From Draconibacterium sediminis (GTDB lineage: Bacteria; Bacteroidota; Bacteroidia; Bacteroidales; Prolixibacteraceae), in assembly GCF_000949475.1 (NCBI RefSeq), contig NZ_JRHC01000004.1, forward strand, positions 434,001-498,000: a stretch of DNA of 64,000 nucleotides. The letters run 5' to 3'. The notes beneath the pieces are model-generated. The model was not told the DNA's origin. It saw only the letters and a program-made list of their open reading frames with translations, and made no database searches. Positions 42,169 to 52,292 of this stretch are shown piece by piece. Position numbers and translations under genes: made by a program. Positions within the stretch are counted from its first letter, which is position 1, and each line of letters begins with the position of its first letter.

Positions 42169-45100
42169 ATGTTGGTTAAACTTAATAAATATACTTTCCT
42201 CATTTTAGCCATCGGTATTTTGGTTGTGGCAGCCATTCTTGAAAATGGTTTGCTGCGGCGAAATCCTGAAACCAAACTTATCGACGATTTTCAGACTCAG
42301 CTGTTGGCAAGCGAAGCAGAGCTTCAGCATAAGCTGCAGGAAATTAAACAAGTGCTGATTGAAGACGAACTGGATGAGGATATCAGTGAATTTTTTAGCC
42401 AGGATGAAACACTTATCCGCGAAACCGGATTTGCTGCGATGGTTTTTAAAAATAATGAACTGTTTTTTTGGTCCGACCGAGGAATTACTTTTTACGACCG
42501 TCTGGAAGATCTGCCAAAAACCAGTGGTCTGGTAAAATTGCCAAATGGCTATTACCTGGTTGATACCATGAGTGTTGGTGAGTATACGGCAGCCGTTTTT
42601 CATTTAATAAAACGAAACTACACCTACGAAAACAAGTACCTGCAAAATAATTTCTTTAAAAATTACAAGCTTCCCAGCGATTATATAATACGAACAGAAA
42701 AATTCAATCATGGTTACGATATTGTAGACATGAAAGGCGATTACCTTTTTACGCTTTTGCCCTACGGAAATTATTTGTGTACCACCAATCAGCTGTATTT
42801 CCCCGGAGCCATTTATTTTATCGGGCTTATTTTACTGCTGTTTTATTTCCGAAAAGAATTTGTAGACAACGAGGCACCATTTTTCCTGAAACTGGTTTCG
42901 TTGGGAGTGGCGTTGTTTGTGGTGTATTGGATTCACCTCATTTTTCAGGTACCGAAGGTATTCTTCCATCTAAGATTTTTTAGCCCTGATTATTTTGCCA
43001 TAAACGAGTGGTTGCCATCGCTGGGCGATTATTTTCTGCTGGCCTTATTTTTCCTGTTTTGGATTTACAATTTCGCGGTCGACCTGAATATTCGTGATTT
43101 ACAGAGGAACTCAGTTTTACCCCGGAAAATAATCATAATCCTGCTTTTAATTTTTAATGCCAGCCTGTATTTATTGGTAGATAATTTGATAAAGGAACTC
43201 ATCTATAATTCAACGGTTTCCTTTGCGCTGAACAAAATCATCGATATTTCGCCTCAAAGTGTTTTGGGCATTTTTTCGATCAGTTTGTTGCTTTTGGGAG
43301 TTGTGTTTTTTACCATCAGGCTAAACGAAAAAACACTCAAAAATTTTAAACTCTACCAACTGGTTCTGTTAACGCTGGCAATCAGTTTATTCTTTGCCGG
43401 AGTACAGTACATTGCCGTACAAAATGTTTCTATTTACGCGCTGTTGCTGTTTATTATTTGTGTAATCCTCTCTTCGCTGATAACCCGACACTACCTGCAA
43501 ACCTTTACCTTAAGTTATCTGATTATTTATGTGGCGGTGGTTTCGGTTTATTCCCTGGTGGTTATTAACCGCACCATTAGCAAAATGGATAAAGGACAGC
43601 AGAAACTACTGGCTGTAACATTGGTTGCTGAACGCGATCCGGCTGCCGAAGTTTTTATGACCGAGATACAAGAGCAGATTATAAAAGATCCGGCCATCCA
43701 AAGTTTATTGTTTCAGAACAAAGACGATGATGCCATTGAATACATCCGGCAATCGTATTTCAACACCTATTTCAGGAAGTACCTGTTAAATATTCTGGTA
43801 TGTCGCGAGGAAAGTAATTTGATCATTCCTCCTGATGATTATGAGGTGTCGTGCCGGCCATACTTAAATGATAAAATAGATTCGGAAGGAATTCAAATCC
43901 CTGGTACGAACTTTTATTTTATGGATAATATGAACGGAAGGATTTCTTATACCGGTCGTTTTAATTATCCACTTGCAGATGGAGGAAGAGGAATAACAAT
44001 CTACATAGATTTGGATTCTGATTTATTGTTCGAAGGCATTGGTTTTCCTGAGTTGCTGATCGATAAATCGATGACTCGTCCGGAGAAATACCGAAAATTC
44101 AATTATGCGAAATATTACGCCGGAGAACTCGCCGATAAGTATGGCGATTACAACTACAACTACAACGGACATGTTTACCTGAAATCGGATGACGAGTTTT
44201 CATTTCTGCGTCAGGGAAAATACGAGCACCTGGTTTATCGTACCACCCAGCAAAATTATGTGGTTGTTTCGCGCGAGCTGCTAACACCTATCGATTACTT
44301 GATTTCATTTCCGTATTTATTTGTATTCTATTTTCTTACCCTGCTTGTTGTTTTAATGATCGTAAATCGGTCGATTCGGGGAAGAAAAGTGTTTTTCGAT
44401 CTGAAATTTAAGATACAGGCGGCGATCATCTCCATCGTTTTTGTTTCGCTAATGGTTGTTGCCGGGGTTACGCTTTTCTACAATGTAAAAGAATACCGGC
44501 AGAAACACCAGGACGATTTGAATGAGAAGATGAAGTCGATTTCGGAAGAAATTGATATGCGCCTAACTGACAAACACGAGATTACACAGGAACAGGAAGA
44601 ATGGCTGCGCGAAGAGCTGGCCAAACTCTCCAATATTTTCCGAACCGATATTAATATTTACGGCATCGACGGACGGCTTATCGCTTCTTCGCGTTTCGAG
44701 ATTTTTGAACGGGGACTGGTATCGTCGCGCATAAATGCCCGCGCCAATTACGAGGTGTATCAGAATTATTCCATCAGTTACTTCCAGCCCGAGAATATTG
44801 GCCGACTATCATACCTGTCGGCATACCGGCCAATTATCAATAATTTTGGCGATTACCTGGGCGTAATTAATCTGCCTTATTTTATCCGGCAGGATAACTA
44901 CAGCCAGGAGATCTCCACCTTTATTGTGGCGTTCATTAACTTGTATGTACTGCTGTTTTTAGCCAGTATTATTGCGGCCGTTTTTATTGCCAATCAGATA
45001 ACACGGCCACTGGTTGTTATTCAGGAGAACCTGCAAAAAATGCAGTTGGGTAAACGAAACGAGCCCATTCAGTACAACCGGAAAGATGAAATTGGAAGCC

Positions 45101-45852
45101 TGGTTCGTGAATACAATAAGAAAGTTGATGAACTGGCGGTGAGTGCCGATTTGCTGGCACGTTCGGAAAGGGAATCGGCATGGCGCGAAATGGCCAAACA
45201 AATTGCGCACGAGATTAAAAATCCGCTAACCCCGATGAAGCTGAACATCCAATACTTGCAGCGTGCCAAAGGGAAAAACGAAGAGTACAATGAGTTTGTT
45301 GACCGGGTGACCTCAACACTTATCGAGCAAATCGACAACCTCTCGAATATTGCTACCGAGTTCTCGAACTTTGCGAAAATTCCAACAGCTCGCAACCAGG
45401 TATTTTGTTTGGCCGAGCAGTTGAAAAAGTCGATCGACCTGTATGAAACGCACAGTGAGATAGACATTAAATTTGACCCGAACGGCTACGAAAACATTGA
45501 AGTAAATGCCGATAGGGAACAATTGTCGCGGGCCATTATTAACCTGATTCGTAATGCCATCCAGGCTATTCCTGAGGGAAGGAAGGGCGAAATTAAAATG
45601 AGGCTCGACCGACGTCAGCACATGGCGGTGATTTCTTTACAAGACAACGGTTCAGGTATTGATGCCGAGTTGCGCGATAAGTTGTTTAGCCCGAGTTTTA
45701 CCACCAAAACCAGTGGAATGGGATTGGGGCTTTCGATTGTAAAGAATATTGTTGAAAATTTCGCCGGCAAGATCTGGTTCGAAACCGAAATGGGGAAAGG
45801 CACAACCTTCTATCTTGAAATTCCGGTGTACTCAGAAACTACTAAAAACTAA
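42169..45852 (+). CDS. Very large membrane sensor histidine kinase
   Basis: A 1227-residue kinase, far longer than typical (400-600). The N-terminus has a first helix (about 5-25), a periplasmic stretch, a cluster of about seven helices (about 205-470), a second large extracytoplasmic region, and two more helices near 725-790 and 935-960. A HAMP domain follows (about 960-1005), then HisKA with the phospho-acceptor His1014 in AHEIKNPLTPMKLN, and an HATPase ending DNGSGI and FTTKTSGMGLGLS. No receiver domain or response regulator lies next to it, so the partner is elsewhere. The architecture resembles NtrY-type sensors with an added multi-helix module. Stimulus unknown; coupling to rlmH suggests translation or growth-linked expression. 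Confidence 0.9.
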   Translation: MLVKLNKYTFLILAIGILVVAAILENGLLRRNPETKLIDDFQTQLLASEAELQHKLQEIKQVLIEDELDEDISEFFSQDETLIRETGFAAMVFKNNELFFWSDRGITFYDRLEDLPKTSGLVKLPNGYYLVDTMSVGEYTAAVFHLIKRNYTYENKYLQNNFFKNYKLPSDYIIRTEKFNHGYDIVDMKGDYLFTLLPYGNYLCTTNQLYFPGAIYFIGLILLLFYFRKEFVDNEAPFFLKLVSLGVALFVVYWIHLIFQVPKVFFHLRFFSPDYFAINEWLPSLGDYFLLALFFLFWIYNFAVDLNIRDLQRNSVLPRKIIIILLLIFNASLYLLVDNLIKELIYNSTVSFALNKIIDISPQSVLGIFSISLLLLGVVFFTIRLNEKTLKNFKLYQLVLLTLAISLFFAGVQYIAVQNVSIYALLLFIICVILSSLITRHYLQTFTLSYLIIYVAVVSVYSLVVINRTISKMDKGQQKLLAVTLVAERDPAAEVFMTEIQEQIIKDPAIQSLLFQNKDDDAIEYIRQSYFNTYFRKYLLNILVCREESNLIIPPDDYEVSCRPYLNDKIDSEGIQIPGTNFYFMDNMNGRISYTGRFNYPLADGGRGITIYIDLDSDLLFEGIGFPELLIDKSMTRPEKYRKFNYAKYYAGELADKYGDYNYNYNGHVYLKSDDEFSFLRQGKYEHLVYRTTQQNYVVVSRELLTPIDYLISFPYLFVFYFLTLLVVLMIVNRSIRGRKVFFDLKFKIQAAIISIVFVSLMVVAGVTLFYNVKEYRQKHQDDLNEKMKSISEEIDMRLTDKHEITQEQEEWLREELAKLSNIFRTDINIYGIDGRLIASSRFEIFERGLVSSRINARANYEVYQNYSISYFQPENIGRLSYLSAYRPIINNFGDYLGVINLPYFIRQDNYSQEISTFIVAFINLYVLLFLASIIAAVFIANQITRPLVVIQENLQKMQLGKRNEPIQYNRKDEIGSLVREYNKKVDELAVSADLLARSERESAWREMAKQIAHEIKNPLTPMKLNIQYLQRAKGKNEEYNEFVDRVTSTLIEQIDNLSNIATEFSNFAKIPTARNQVFCLAEQLKKSIDLYETHSEIDIKFDPNGYENIEVNADREQLSRAIINLIRNAIQAIPEGRKGEIKMRLDRRQHMAVISLQDNGSGIDAELRDKLFSPSFTTKTSGMGLGLSIVKNIVENFAGKIWFETEMGKGTTFYLEIPVYSETTKN

Positions 45853-45856
45853 AAAC

Positions 45857-46255
45857 ATGGTTTCATTATCATTTAAAGAAATAACAGAACGACTTAAAAT
45901 AATTGAATTCCCCAAAATCGATGTGGTAATTGGCATTGGTACCGGCGGTGTTCCGGCAGCAACTATGGTGGCTTATCATCTTGATGCTGAATTGTTGGTG
46001 ATGACACTGAATTACCGCGATGATGAAAATAATCCACGCTACAACGAGCCCAAAGTACTTGAAAAAGCCAACTGGGATTTGGAAGGCAAGCGTATTTTAT
46101 TGGTGGATGATGTATCGGTATCCGGTAAAACCATGGAGGCGGCATTGGAGCAGCTTAAAGGTTTAAATGTAAAGACCTGTGCCATGAAAGGGAGAGCCAA
46201 TTATGTGCTGTTCCCCGAAATTAAAGATTGTGTAAAGTGGCCCTGGAAACCCTAA
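45857..46255 (+). CDS. Phosphoribosyltransferase family protein
   Basis: A 132-residue type I PRTase. The PRPP loop is ILLVDDVSVSGKTMEAA (80-96), and the second conserved segment GIGTGGVPAATMVA is at 26-39. ATG at 45857 is used; the frame upstream overlaps the kinase gene. It is small for a purine PRTase and similar to the ComF- or Apt-like group without further domains; substrate is open. Confidence 0.85.
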   Translation: MVSLSFKEITERLKIIEFPKIDVVIGIGTGGVPAATMVAYHLDAELLVMTLNYRDDENNPRYNEPKVLEKANWDLEGKRILLVDDVSVSGKTMEAALEQLKGLNVKTCAMKGRANYVLFPEIKDCVKWPWKP

Positions 46256-46278
46256 TTTATCTGAAATAAGAATTGATA

Positions 46279-46749
46279 ATGAAGTACTCAAAATATTTGA
46301 TATTGTGTTGTTTGGTGTGGTTGGTTGCGTGTACAACTCCTTCATCAAAAGAAGATTACCTCGACCGGTTTGAACGTTTTGTTGAGCGGGTGGATAATAA
46401 TCATAATAAATATGGTAAGAAAGACTGGGAGTGGGCCGATGAGAAATTCGAAAAGTACAACTCTGAATGGTACCTCGAATATCGCGATGACTTTACGGTT
46501 GAAGATCAGATAAAAATTAAAGGGCTGATTATTAAATACCACGCTCTAAAAAACAAAGAGAGTATAGGCGATATGCTTCGCGACCTGTTTAAAGACGATG
46601 TGAATAAAATTGGCGATAAGATTGAGAAATACATTGATGAGGATTTCGATGAAGATCTTGACAAGATAATTGATGGTGCCACTGAAATTGGCGATTCGGC
46701 CGTTAAAGTTTTGGAGGATGTAGTTAAAAAACTAGATGAGTCATTTTAG
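46279..46749 (+). CDS. Helical lipoprotein of unknown function
   Basis: A 156-residue lipoprotein. The signal ends at WLVAC, with the lipidated Cys near 19. The mature part is very acidic and helical, with Asp/Glu/Lys repeats in the last 50 residues (GDKIEKYIDEDFDEDLDKI). The pattern is DUF6565-like, not proven. ATG at 46279 is preferred over the TTG at 46273. Confidence 0.65.
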   Translation: MKYSKYLILCCLVWLVACTTPSSKEDYLDRFERFVERVDNNHNKYGKKDWEWADEKFEKYNSEWYLEYRDDFTVEDQIKIKGLIIKYHALKNKESIGDMLRDLFKDDVNKIGDKIEKYIDEDFDEDLDKIIDGATEIGDSAVKVLEDVVKKLDESF

Positions 46750-46772
46750 CAATCGGAAGTTGCTGTTTTATT
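46748..46772. terminator. Possible short terminator
   Basis: AGCAA (46748-46752) with TTGCT (46760-46764), then GTTTTATT. The stem is only 5 bp and overlaps the end of the convergent gene. Confidence 0.35.
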
Positions 46773-47811
46773 CTACGTAGCGGTCTATTAAATTTTTTGG
46801 AACCGATAAAAACAGCGAAATGCTGGCGTAAGGTGCACCTGATACTTTCGATTTTATAAGGTAATCAGTGTCGGGTTTTAGCAAGGTACTTCCAATTTTA
46901 AAGTTCGATTCGGTAACATTAAAATTGATGTTGTTCGAGTAGCCAAACTTTGTCTCAATTCCTACCCATTTATTTATTCGTGCGATAATGCCTACCGTTG
47001 CGTCTATGGTAGATTGCCGCAACTGAATACTTTCCAGTTCATTTAGTACCGTATTATCAACACGTACGGTGTAACTGGTTCCCGAAATCTCGGCATCGCA
47101 AACCAAATAAAAACTTTTGTTGAGCTGTTTCCATGCTTTAAATCCCTGCGGTAGAAGCAAGTCTAGCCCAATTCCATTGGGAAATCGTTTGCAGTAGTTA
47201 ATAACCGGGTAAATTGCCGGGTCGCCAAAAGTATAACCAAAATAGGCGCCAAAAGCATAGTAGGTATTTTTGTCTTTCCGTGTTGCATAACCAATGGCGA
47301 GCGATGATTTTAGCAAGTCGCCAAATGAAAAATACTTATGGTCGTGTATATGAAAATCGCCCGCCAAACTCCAGCTGGTTTGCATCACTATCGAGTGGTT
47401 GTCGCGCAAATGAAACAGTCCTTTCATATCAAGCCCTAAACGCCTTAAGTTGCGGTCGTTTAACCCAACATACATAGGGTAGTCGCCAGGTTTAATGTCT
47501 TCAAAGTAAAACTGCTCGTTTACATAGCGAAATCCGCCGGTTAGTTTTACCCGCTGTTTATTCAGAATAGGGAATTTAAACCGTGCCGTTACCGTTCTGT
47601 TTCCGGTAATTTCGGCCGATCCGTTCCCAATTTCGGGTATTTCTGATGTAGATGAAATATTGTACTGAAAAGGGCCTTCCATCTTTAAATACAGAAAACG
47701 GGTAGGCAAATTGCTTTCAAAATAGGGTGTCCAGTCTTCGCGCGAAAGTGAATCCTGCGCAAATCCTGCCACCGACATAAAACTGAGTATGAATGCTAAA
47801 AAATATTTCAC
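46768..47811 (-). CDS. DUF6268-like outer-membrane protein
   Basis: A 347-residue protein with a signal peptide beginning at GTG 47811 (KYFLAFILSFMSVAGFAQ). The mature part is a row of amphipathic strands ending in an aromatic-rich beta signature, typical of an outer-membrane beta barrel. The family is DUF6268-like on shape. A TTG at 47838 would add nine residues and is less likely. It is the last gene of a minus-strand unit with the phosphatase and BamA-like genes. Confidence 0.7.
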   Translation of the reverse strand: MKYFLAFILSFMSVAGFAQDSLSREDWTPYFESNLPTRFLYLKMEGPFQYNISSTSEIPEIGNGSAEITGNRTVTARFKFPILNKQRVKLTGGFRYVNEQFYFEDIKPGDYPMYVGLNDRNLRRLGLDMKGLFHLRDNHSIVMQTSWSLAGDFHIHDHKYFSFGDLLKSSLAIGYATRKDKNTYYAFGAYFGYTFGDPAIYPVINYCKRFPNGIGLDLLLPQGFKAWKQLNKSFYLVCDAEISGTSYTVRVDNTVLNELESIQLRQSTIDATVGIIARINKWVGIETKFGYSNNINFNVTESNFKIGSTLLKPDTDYLIKSKVSGAPYASISLFLSVPKNLIDRYVE

Positions 47812-47838
47812 AAGCCTATTAACGTACAATTGATACAA

Positions 47839-48465
47839 TTATTTTCTTAAAACGGTGGCTCCCAGGTTTTTTTTGCCATTATTTTGTACCACCTGCCAAC
47901 CGCGTTTTTCCAACTCTTTCGCGATGTTTCGGTTTATAAATCCATGTGTTACTAGTATTACCTGTTTGTTTTGTTCCGCCTTTCGTTCAATAAATGAACA
48001 AACATCGTCAACACGTTCACGGGCTTCCTGAAACGATTCTGTTCCCGGTTTTTCAAGCCCCATTAACCACATTGTTCTCGATATGGAAGTCCATGCTTTA
48101 AAAGGCAAATATAATGGAAGCCAAACCATGTGCATTTCAAATTCGTTAAGTTCCTGCAAGGAGACAATTGTTGCCGAATCGCCAAACAATTTTAGCCCGG
48201 TGGCAACTGAACGTGGCAGGCCACTAACATAAACAGTGTCAGTAACTCGTTGCGGAACTTTGTTTAATACGGTATCCGGATCGAACTGACTGATCGGGGC
48301 CGTGTCGTAAGCATCGCGCATTTTCGAAGCTTTTTTTGCACCCATCCAGCCATGTCGTTCCAGTTTTACTGAAGCATGCCGAATCAAAATCACTTCCTGT
48401 GCCACCGATTGTTGCACACATAAAAGGATTACCAGAACGATTATGGATTGAGTAAGTGCCTTCAA
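47839..48465 (-). CDS. Exported histidine phosphatase family protein
   Basis: A 208-residue phosphoglycerate-mutase-like protein with a signal peptide (about 1-22). The LIRHAS motif places Arg29 and the phospho-His30; the second His is in VTHGFINR (about 179-186). Substrate could be a phospho-sugar, polyphosphate or lipid-linked phosphate. It starts at a TTG that overlaps the stop of the BamA-like gene in TTGA (48462-48465), so translation is probably coupled to it. Confidence 0.85.
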   Translation of the reverse strand: MKALTQSIIVLVILLCVQQSVAQEVILIRHASVKLERHGWMGAKKASKMRDAYDTAPISQFDPDTVLNKVPQRVTDTVYVSGLPRSVATGLKLFGDSATIVSLQELNEFEMHMVWLPLYLPFKAWTSISRTMWLMGLEKPGTESFQEARERVDDVCSFIERKAEQNKQVILVTHGFINRNIAKELEKRGWQVVQNNGKKNLGATVLRK

Positions 48466-51400
48466 AATAAAAAGCTAAAGTTAAATTGAACCAACGTTTC
48501 TTCACGGCTTTTGTTTAGGGTGGCAGTTATGATGGCCATTTTAAACGGCGACACCCAAATTCCCCCGCCATAGCCGTTGTGCCATTTTGATGATTCTTCA
48601 CCATCAAACCACACACGGCCAACATCGTCGAATAATAGTACGCCTAGTTCCCCGGTAAGCAGGTAGTTTTTAAAATCGATGACTTTAAAACGCAGTTCAG
48701 AGTTTAAATAGGCACTCGCATCGCCATAAAAGCGTGTCTTTCGGTATCCGCGAAGATTTGTTTTTCCATCTAAAATTGCTGCATCGTGAAAAAAGTAATC
48801 GCCAAAAATTTTCTCACCACCAACCCGGAATGCAAAAACAGTACGCGGATATTTGGTAAAGCTCAGCAAGGTAGCAGCCGACCCGCTAATTTTGGTAAAA
48901 TCGGGTTCGTCGCCCTGTAAGTTTATGTAACGGTTGGCCGATGCATCCACCACAAAACCCCGCGTTGGCCTGAAATCTTTGTTCAGGTTTTGGTACCCGT
49001 AATAGCCACCTAAAACAGCATAATGAATCTGGCTGAGGTTTTCCGGAGAAAGGCCATTTTCATCAAAGTCGGTAATAAATTTATCGTCTTCTTCTTTGGT
49101 ATCGTTTAGTTGCCACTGCGCCGTTAGTCCCATTTTGTGCTCATTTACCGGGTGGTCTTTATTTTCGTCATCTTCGTTGTAACGTGCCCAAACCGACTCG
49201 CCAAATCGTTTCTGAACAGCGAACTGAGCAACCATTCTGCGCTGTTTTACTTTGTAATAATCATCGTCGTAGCCGCTGTTTGTGTACGATGAATTGTTTC
49301 CGAACCCAAAAAAGTTAGTGGTATAATTTTCGGTACTTGCATCCACTCCAAAAATAGCATCTAAACCATTGTTTGTCGACAATGACTCGTATTGTGCATT
49401 CAAATTCAAAGAGGTATTTGCAATGGAATACTCACCCAGTAACGATGTTTTGGTATCGCGTCTGAATCGCTGCTTATACCATGACCGCCCATAGCCAATA
49501 TAAACACCATCGTCGGCATTGTAACCTCCACTTGCCAATGGCATTCCCACATCGCGTTTAAAATATTTTCTATCGTATTCGTGAATAATTTTGTTGTTGG
49601 TGAGTTTGGCATTCGTTCTGCCGTTTCCTTCAATTTCGGTACTTTTTAGCAGGTCGTAAACCAGCGTTTTCGTTTTAATGCCGCTTACTTTCGAATCGTT
49701 TACCACCACATCTTTATCCTGGCCACCAACAATTCTTATGATGGGGCCCTTGTTTACTTCTCCACTGATCTCAAAACGATCCTCGTCATCGAGCCCGTAA
49801 CAAACCACCTCGTGTGTTTCGTCAGTTTTAATGGTGCGCTGATAAATGAGTTTCCCTTTGCTGTCGTCTTTTTTTATGTGGTAAACACTTATTTCGGTTT
49901 CGTCGTCGTTTTTTCGTTTGATCTCAAAAAGATCTTTACGTTCCGTTCCGGGAATATTTATTCTTTTGGCCAGGTAGAGATACAACTCGCGGGCCATCTC
50001 TTCCATGTATTTTTTTCGTTCGAGCAGAATTTTTGCAGTAGAGTCGGCTACCATTGGCTGTACTTCTTTTGGGAAAGTAGCCATCGCTTCGTTTATTGCT
50101 TCCGGCGTCAATCTGTTCATCAGTTCGGTGTTGGCTTTTTGCCAGTCTTCCCATTCCATCTGGTTCAGAAAAGTTCGGTCGAAATAGCGTGCGTTAAATC
50201 CCAGCCCGATCACATTTTTTGTGCGTGGCTGAAAGTTCTGCAGCTTTGGCAAAATAAAGGGTAGCGATGCAAATCCGGGTAAAATTCCCTGGTTTACAAA
50301 AAACGTTTGATCACGATCGCGCGGAATGGGTTGATAGATGGTTTTACCGCCTTCTTCAAACGAAGCCCAGCGCCACTGGTCGTCGTGGCGGTCCCAGTCG
50401 TTAATAAAAATATCGAGCAGCCGGGCCCGCAAAACAGCCTGTTGGTCCACCTGGTGATCTTCACTTTCTATAATTTTTTCAAGCACGTCGTCGGTGCCAA
50501 CAATGTCTTCCGAATAGCCGAAACTTTTCAGGTCGCTTCTATCGTTTGCCGGTCGTTCTTCAAACAAAAACAAGCCGCTTTGCATGTCTTCTTTGTATTG
50601 TTTTAAAAGCGGATCCTGCGGTACATAAACCACCTCGGGATTGGTGTGGAAAACGCCTGCATGTTCAGCTAAAACCGCTGCCGGCATTGCCGAGTAGGGA
50701 TTTGATGCAGAGATTTGATCCTGAACAATGTCTTTGGCAAAAGTTGGCTTCATTTCGTTGGGAAGTGCACCTTCTGCAAATTTTTCCAGCGAGCGCAGCA
50801 CGTATTGATGGCCTTCGTTGGTTTCCAAACGCAGCGATTTGGTTTGTTGCCCACCTCCACGTTTTAACACAGTAAGTCCGCCTTTTTCTTTGCTGATATC
50901 AAAAATTCGGGCTTCAACAGGCGTTTCCCAAACCTGGCGGTAATTCGTACCCATCCATTTCTCGTAACTTTTAGTAGCCTGATATTGCAGGCTGGCGTAT
51001 GAGGTGTGTGTTGAATCTTTAAAAAGCTCTTGTCGTTTTGCCGTGAGGTCTTCCTCTGTTTCTGGTGATAAGGAGTATAGCAGGCGGCTAAAAACCGGTG
51101 TTTGTGTACCATTTTCAACCGTAAAAAAGTTAAGTGTAACATCTCCGTTTTCTTGAATATCGATACGTGAGATGCCGGCGCTGCTGCTTGCAAAATCTGC
51201 TTTGTTACTGTTAACGTACGATTGATTAACCATCGACCCGCTGATTACCTGGTGGATGTTATCGGTTTTAATGTACTGCAGACTGTTTTCGAGCGCCGAT
51301 GCATAAATTACATTCGGGAATTCGTTAAAAACAGCTTGCATTTGCTGGCGCAGGTTCCGGTAATCGGGGTGAACCAGGTCGTTTCTGCCGCCTAAGGTAT

Positions 51401-52070
51401 TTTTGTAAATGGCATACGGAAATCCCAAAATGCTTGCAGCCGTTGAAAAATTGCCTCCGTGCGGCCCAACCGATTCTATCGGGTGAAATCCGGCAACAAT
51501 AACCGTTTTATTTTTGTTTCTGCGCAGCACATCCTGCAACCAGATAAAAACATCTTCATCCTCTTCAATCCCGCATTTCCCATAGCGCGTGTCGAGTGCC
51601 GTAAGCCACCAGTAGGTATCGATAAGAATAACGGTTAGCTGATCAGTTAGCTCCACTTCGGTTGGGCCGGGGCAGCCCCAGTCGTTGGTGTATACTTCGT
51701 TATCCGGGAAATGATTGTGTATGGCTTTGCTAACCCTTTTAGTCTGCTTTTTTCCGCTGTACCATTCCTTAATTCCGTTCGCAAAAAGTAATGGTGTGTT
51801 TTTATTTTTTATTTGCGGGTAAAAGCTGAATTCCATTTCATCACCGTTGAGGCTGTAATCCGAGTAATTTCCCAGGTAAACAAAAGCATGTGGCTGTGGA
51901 ACGTTAGTTAATTCATCAATGAAATCATCAGGTTTGGCAGCTTCGTCGGGAGACGTATTTCCTGCAAGAAATACGCTGTAACTTATATTGTTTTGTGCAA
52001 ATGCAGGAGAATAACAGCCTGCAATAAATGCAAAAAAAACGATGCTAATTTTTATCAGGTCTTTTTTCAT
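48462..52070 (-). CDS. Metallophosphatase-like domain fused to BamA-type barrel
   Basis: A 1202-residue secreted and outer-membrane protein; start at ATG 52070 (MKKDLIKISIVFFAFIAG), giving a good signal peptide. Residues of about 30-330 resemble a calcineurin-like phosphatase (GCPGPTEVEL, LIDTYWWL, VIVAGFHPIESVGPHGG) but metal ligands are altered: LAGN for GD, YLGNYS for GDN, and AGFHP for GHHP. A middle region (about 330-760) is of unknown fold. The C-terminal part (about 800-1202) reads as a 16-stranded Omp85-type barrel with the NLRGYRKTRFYGDASAYLN and VGRVWFDG segments. I infer a dead or altered phosphatase displayed by an Omp85 barrel. Confidence 0.85.
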   Translation of the reverse strand: MKKDLIKISIVFFAFIAGCYSPAFAQNNISYSVFLAGNTSPDEAAKPDDFIDELTNVPQPHAFVYLGNYSDYSLNGDEMEFSFYPQIKNKNTPLLFANGIKEWYSGKKQTKRVSKAIHNHFPDNEVYTNDWGCPGPTEVELTDQLTVILIDTYWWLTALDTRYGKCGIEEDEDVFIWLQDVLRRNKNKTVIVAGFHPIESVGPHGGNFSTAASILGFPYAIYKNTLGGRNDLVHPDYRNLRQQMQAVFNEFPNVIYASALENSLQYIKTDNIHQVISGSMVNQSYVNSNKADFASSSAGISRIDIQENGDVTLNFFTVENGTQTPVFSRLLYSLSPETEEDLTAKRQELFKDSTHTSYASLQYQATKSYEKWMGTNYRQVWETPVEARIFDISKEKGGLTVLKRGGGQQTKSLRLETNEGHQYVLRSLEKFAEGALPNEMKPTFAKDIVQDQISASNPYSAMPAAVLAEHAGVFHTNPEVVYVPQDPLLKQYKEDMQSGLFLFEERPANDRSDLKSFGYSEDIVGTDDVLEKIIESEDHQVDQQAVLRARLLDIFINDWDRHDDQWRWASFEEGGKTIYQPIPRDRDQTFFVNQGILPGFASLPFILPKLQNFQPRTKNVIGLGFNARYFDRTFLNQMEWEDWQKANTELMNRLTPEAINEAMATFPKEVQPMVADSTAKILLERKKYMEEMARELYLYLAKRINIPGTERKDLFEIKRKNDDETEISVYHIKKDDSKGKLIYQRTIKTDETHEVVCYGLDDEDRFEISGEVNKGPIIRIVGGQDKDVVVNDSKVSGIKTKTLVYDLLKSTEIEGNGRTNAKLTNNKIIHEYDRKYFKRDVGMPLASGGYNADDGVYIGYGRSWYKQRFRRDTKTSLLGEYSIANTSLNLNAQYESLSTNNGLDAIFGVDASTENYTTNFFGFGNNSSYTNSGYDDDYYKVKQRRMVAQFAVQKRFGESVWARYNEDDENKDHPVNEHKMGLTAQWQLNDTKEEDDKFITDFDENGLSPENLSQIHYAVLGGYYGYQNLNKDFRPTRGFVVDASANRYINLQGDEPDFTKISGSAATLLSFTKYPRTVFAFRVGGEKIFGDYFFHDAAILDGKTNLRGYRKTRFYGDASAYLNSELRFKVIDFKNYLLTGELGVLLFDDVGRVWFDGEESSKWHNGYGGGIWVSPFKMAIITATLNKSREETLVQFNFSFLF

Positions 52071-52292
52071 CAGAACAAAGTTGTTAATGCTTTGCAGTAA
52101 GCAGCTCAGAGGATAGTTGCAAAATCCGACAAAAATCCCGGCTAAGAAAAAGTTTAAAAAATAAAAGTTCCGTGTATATTGTTTACATTGATTCAAAAGT
52201 AGTTATTTTTAACTTCAGTAAAATTAAATAGGAGCTATACTTTGTGAAGTGGCCGTTTCCGGATATTCAGAAATTACTAAAATTGATAGCTG

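Noticed and set aside
52071-52196. Longer start for the BamA-like fusion
   Set aside because: It adds 42 residues before a clear signal peptide that begins at ATG 52070.
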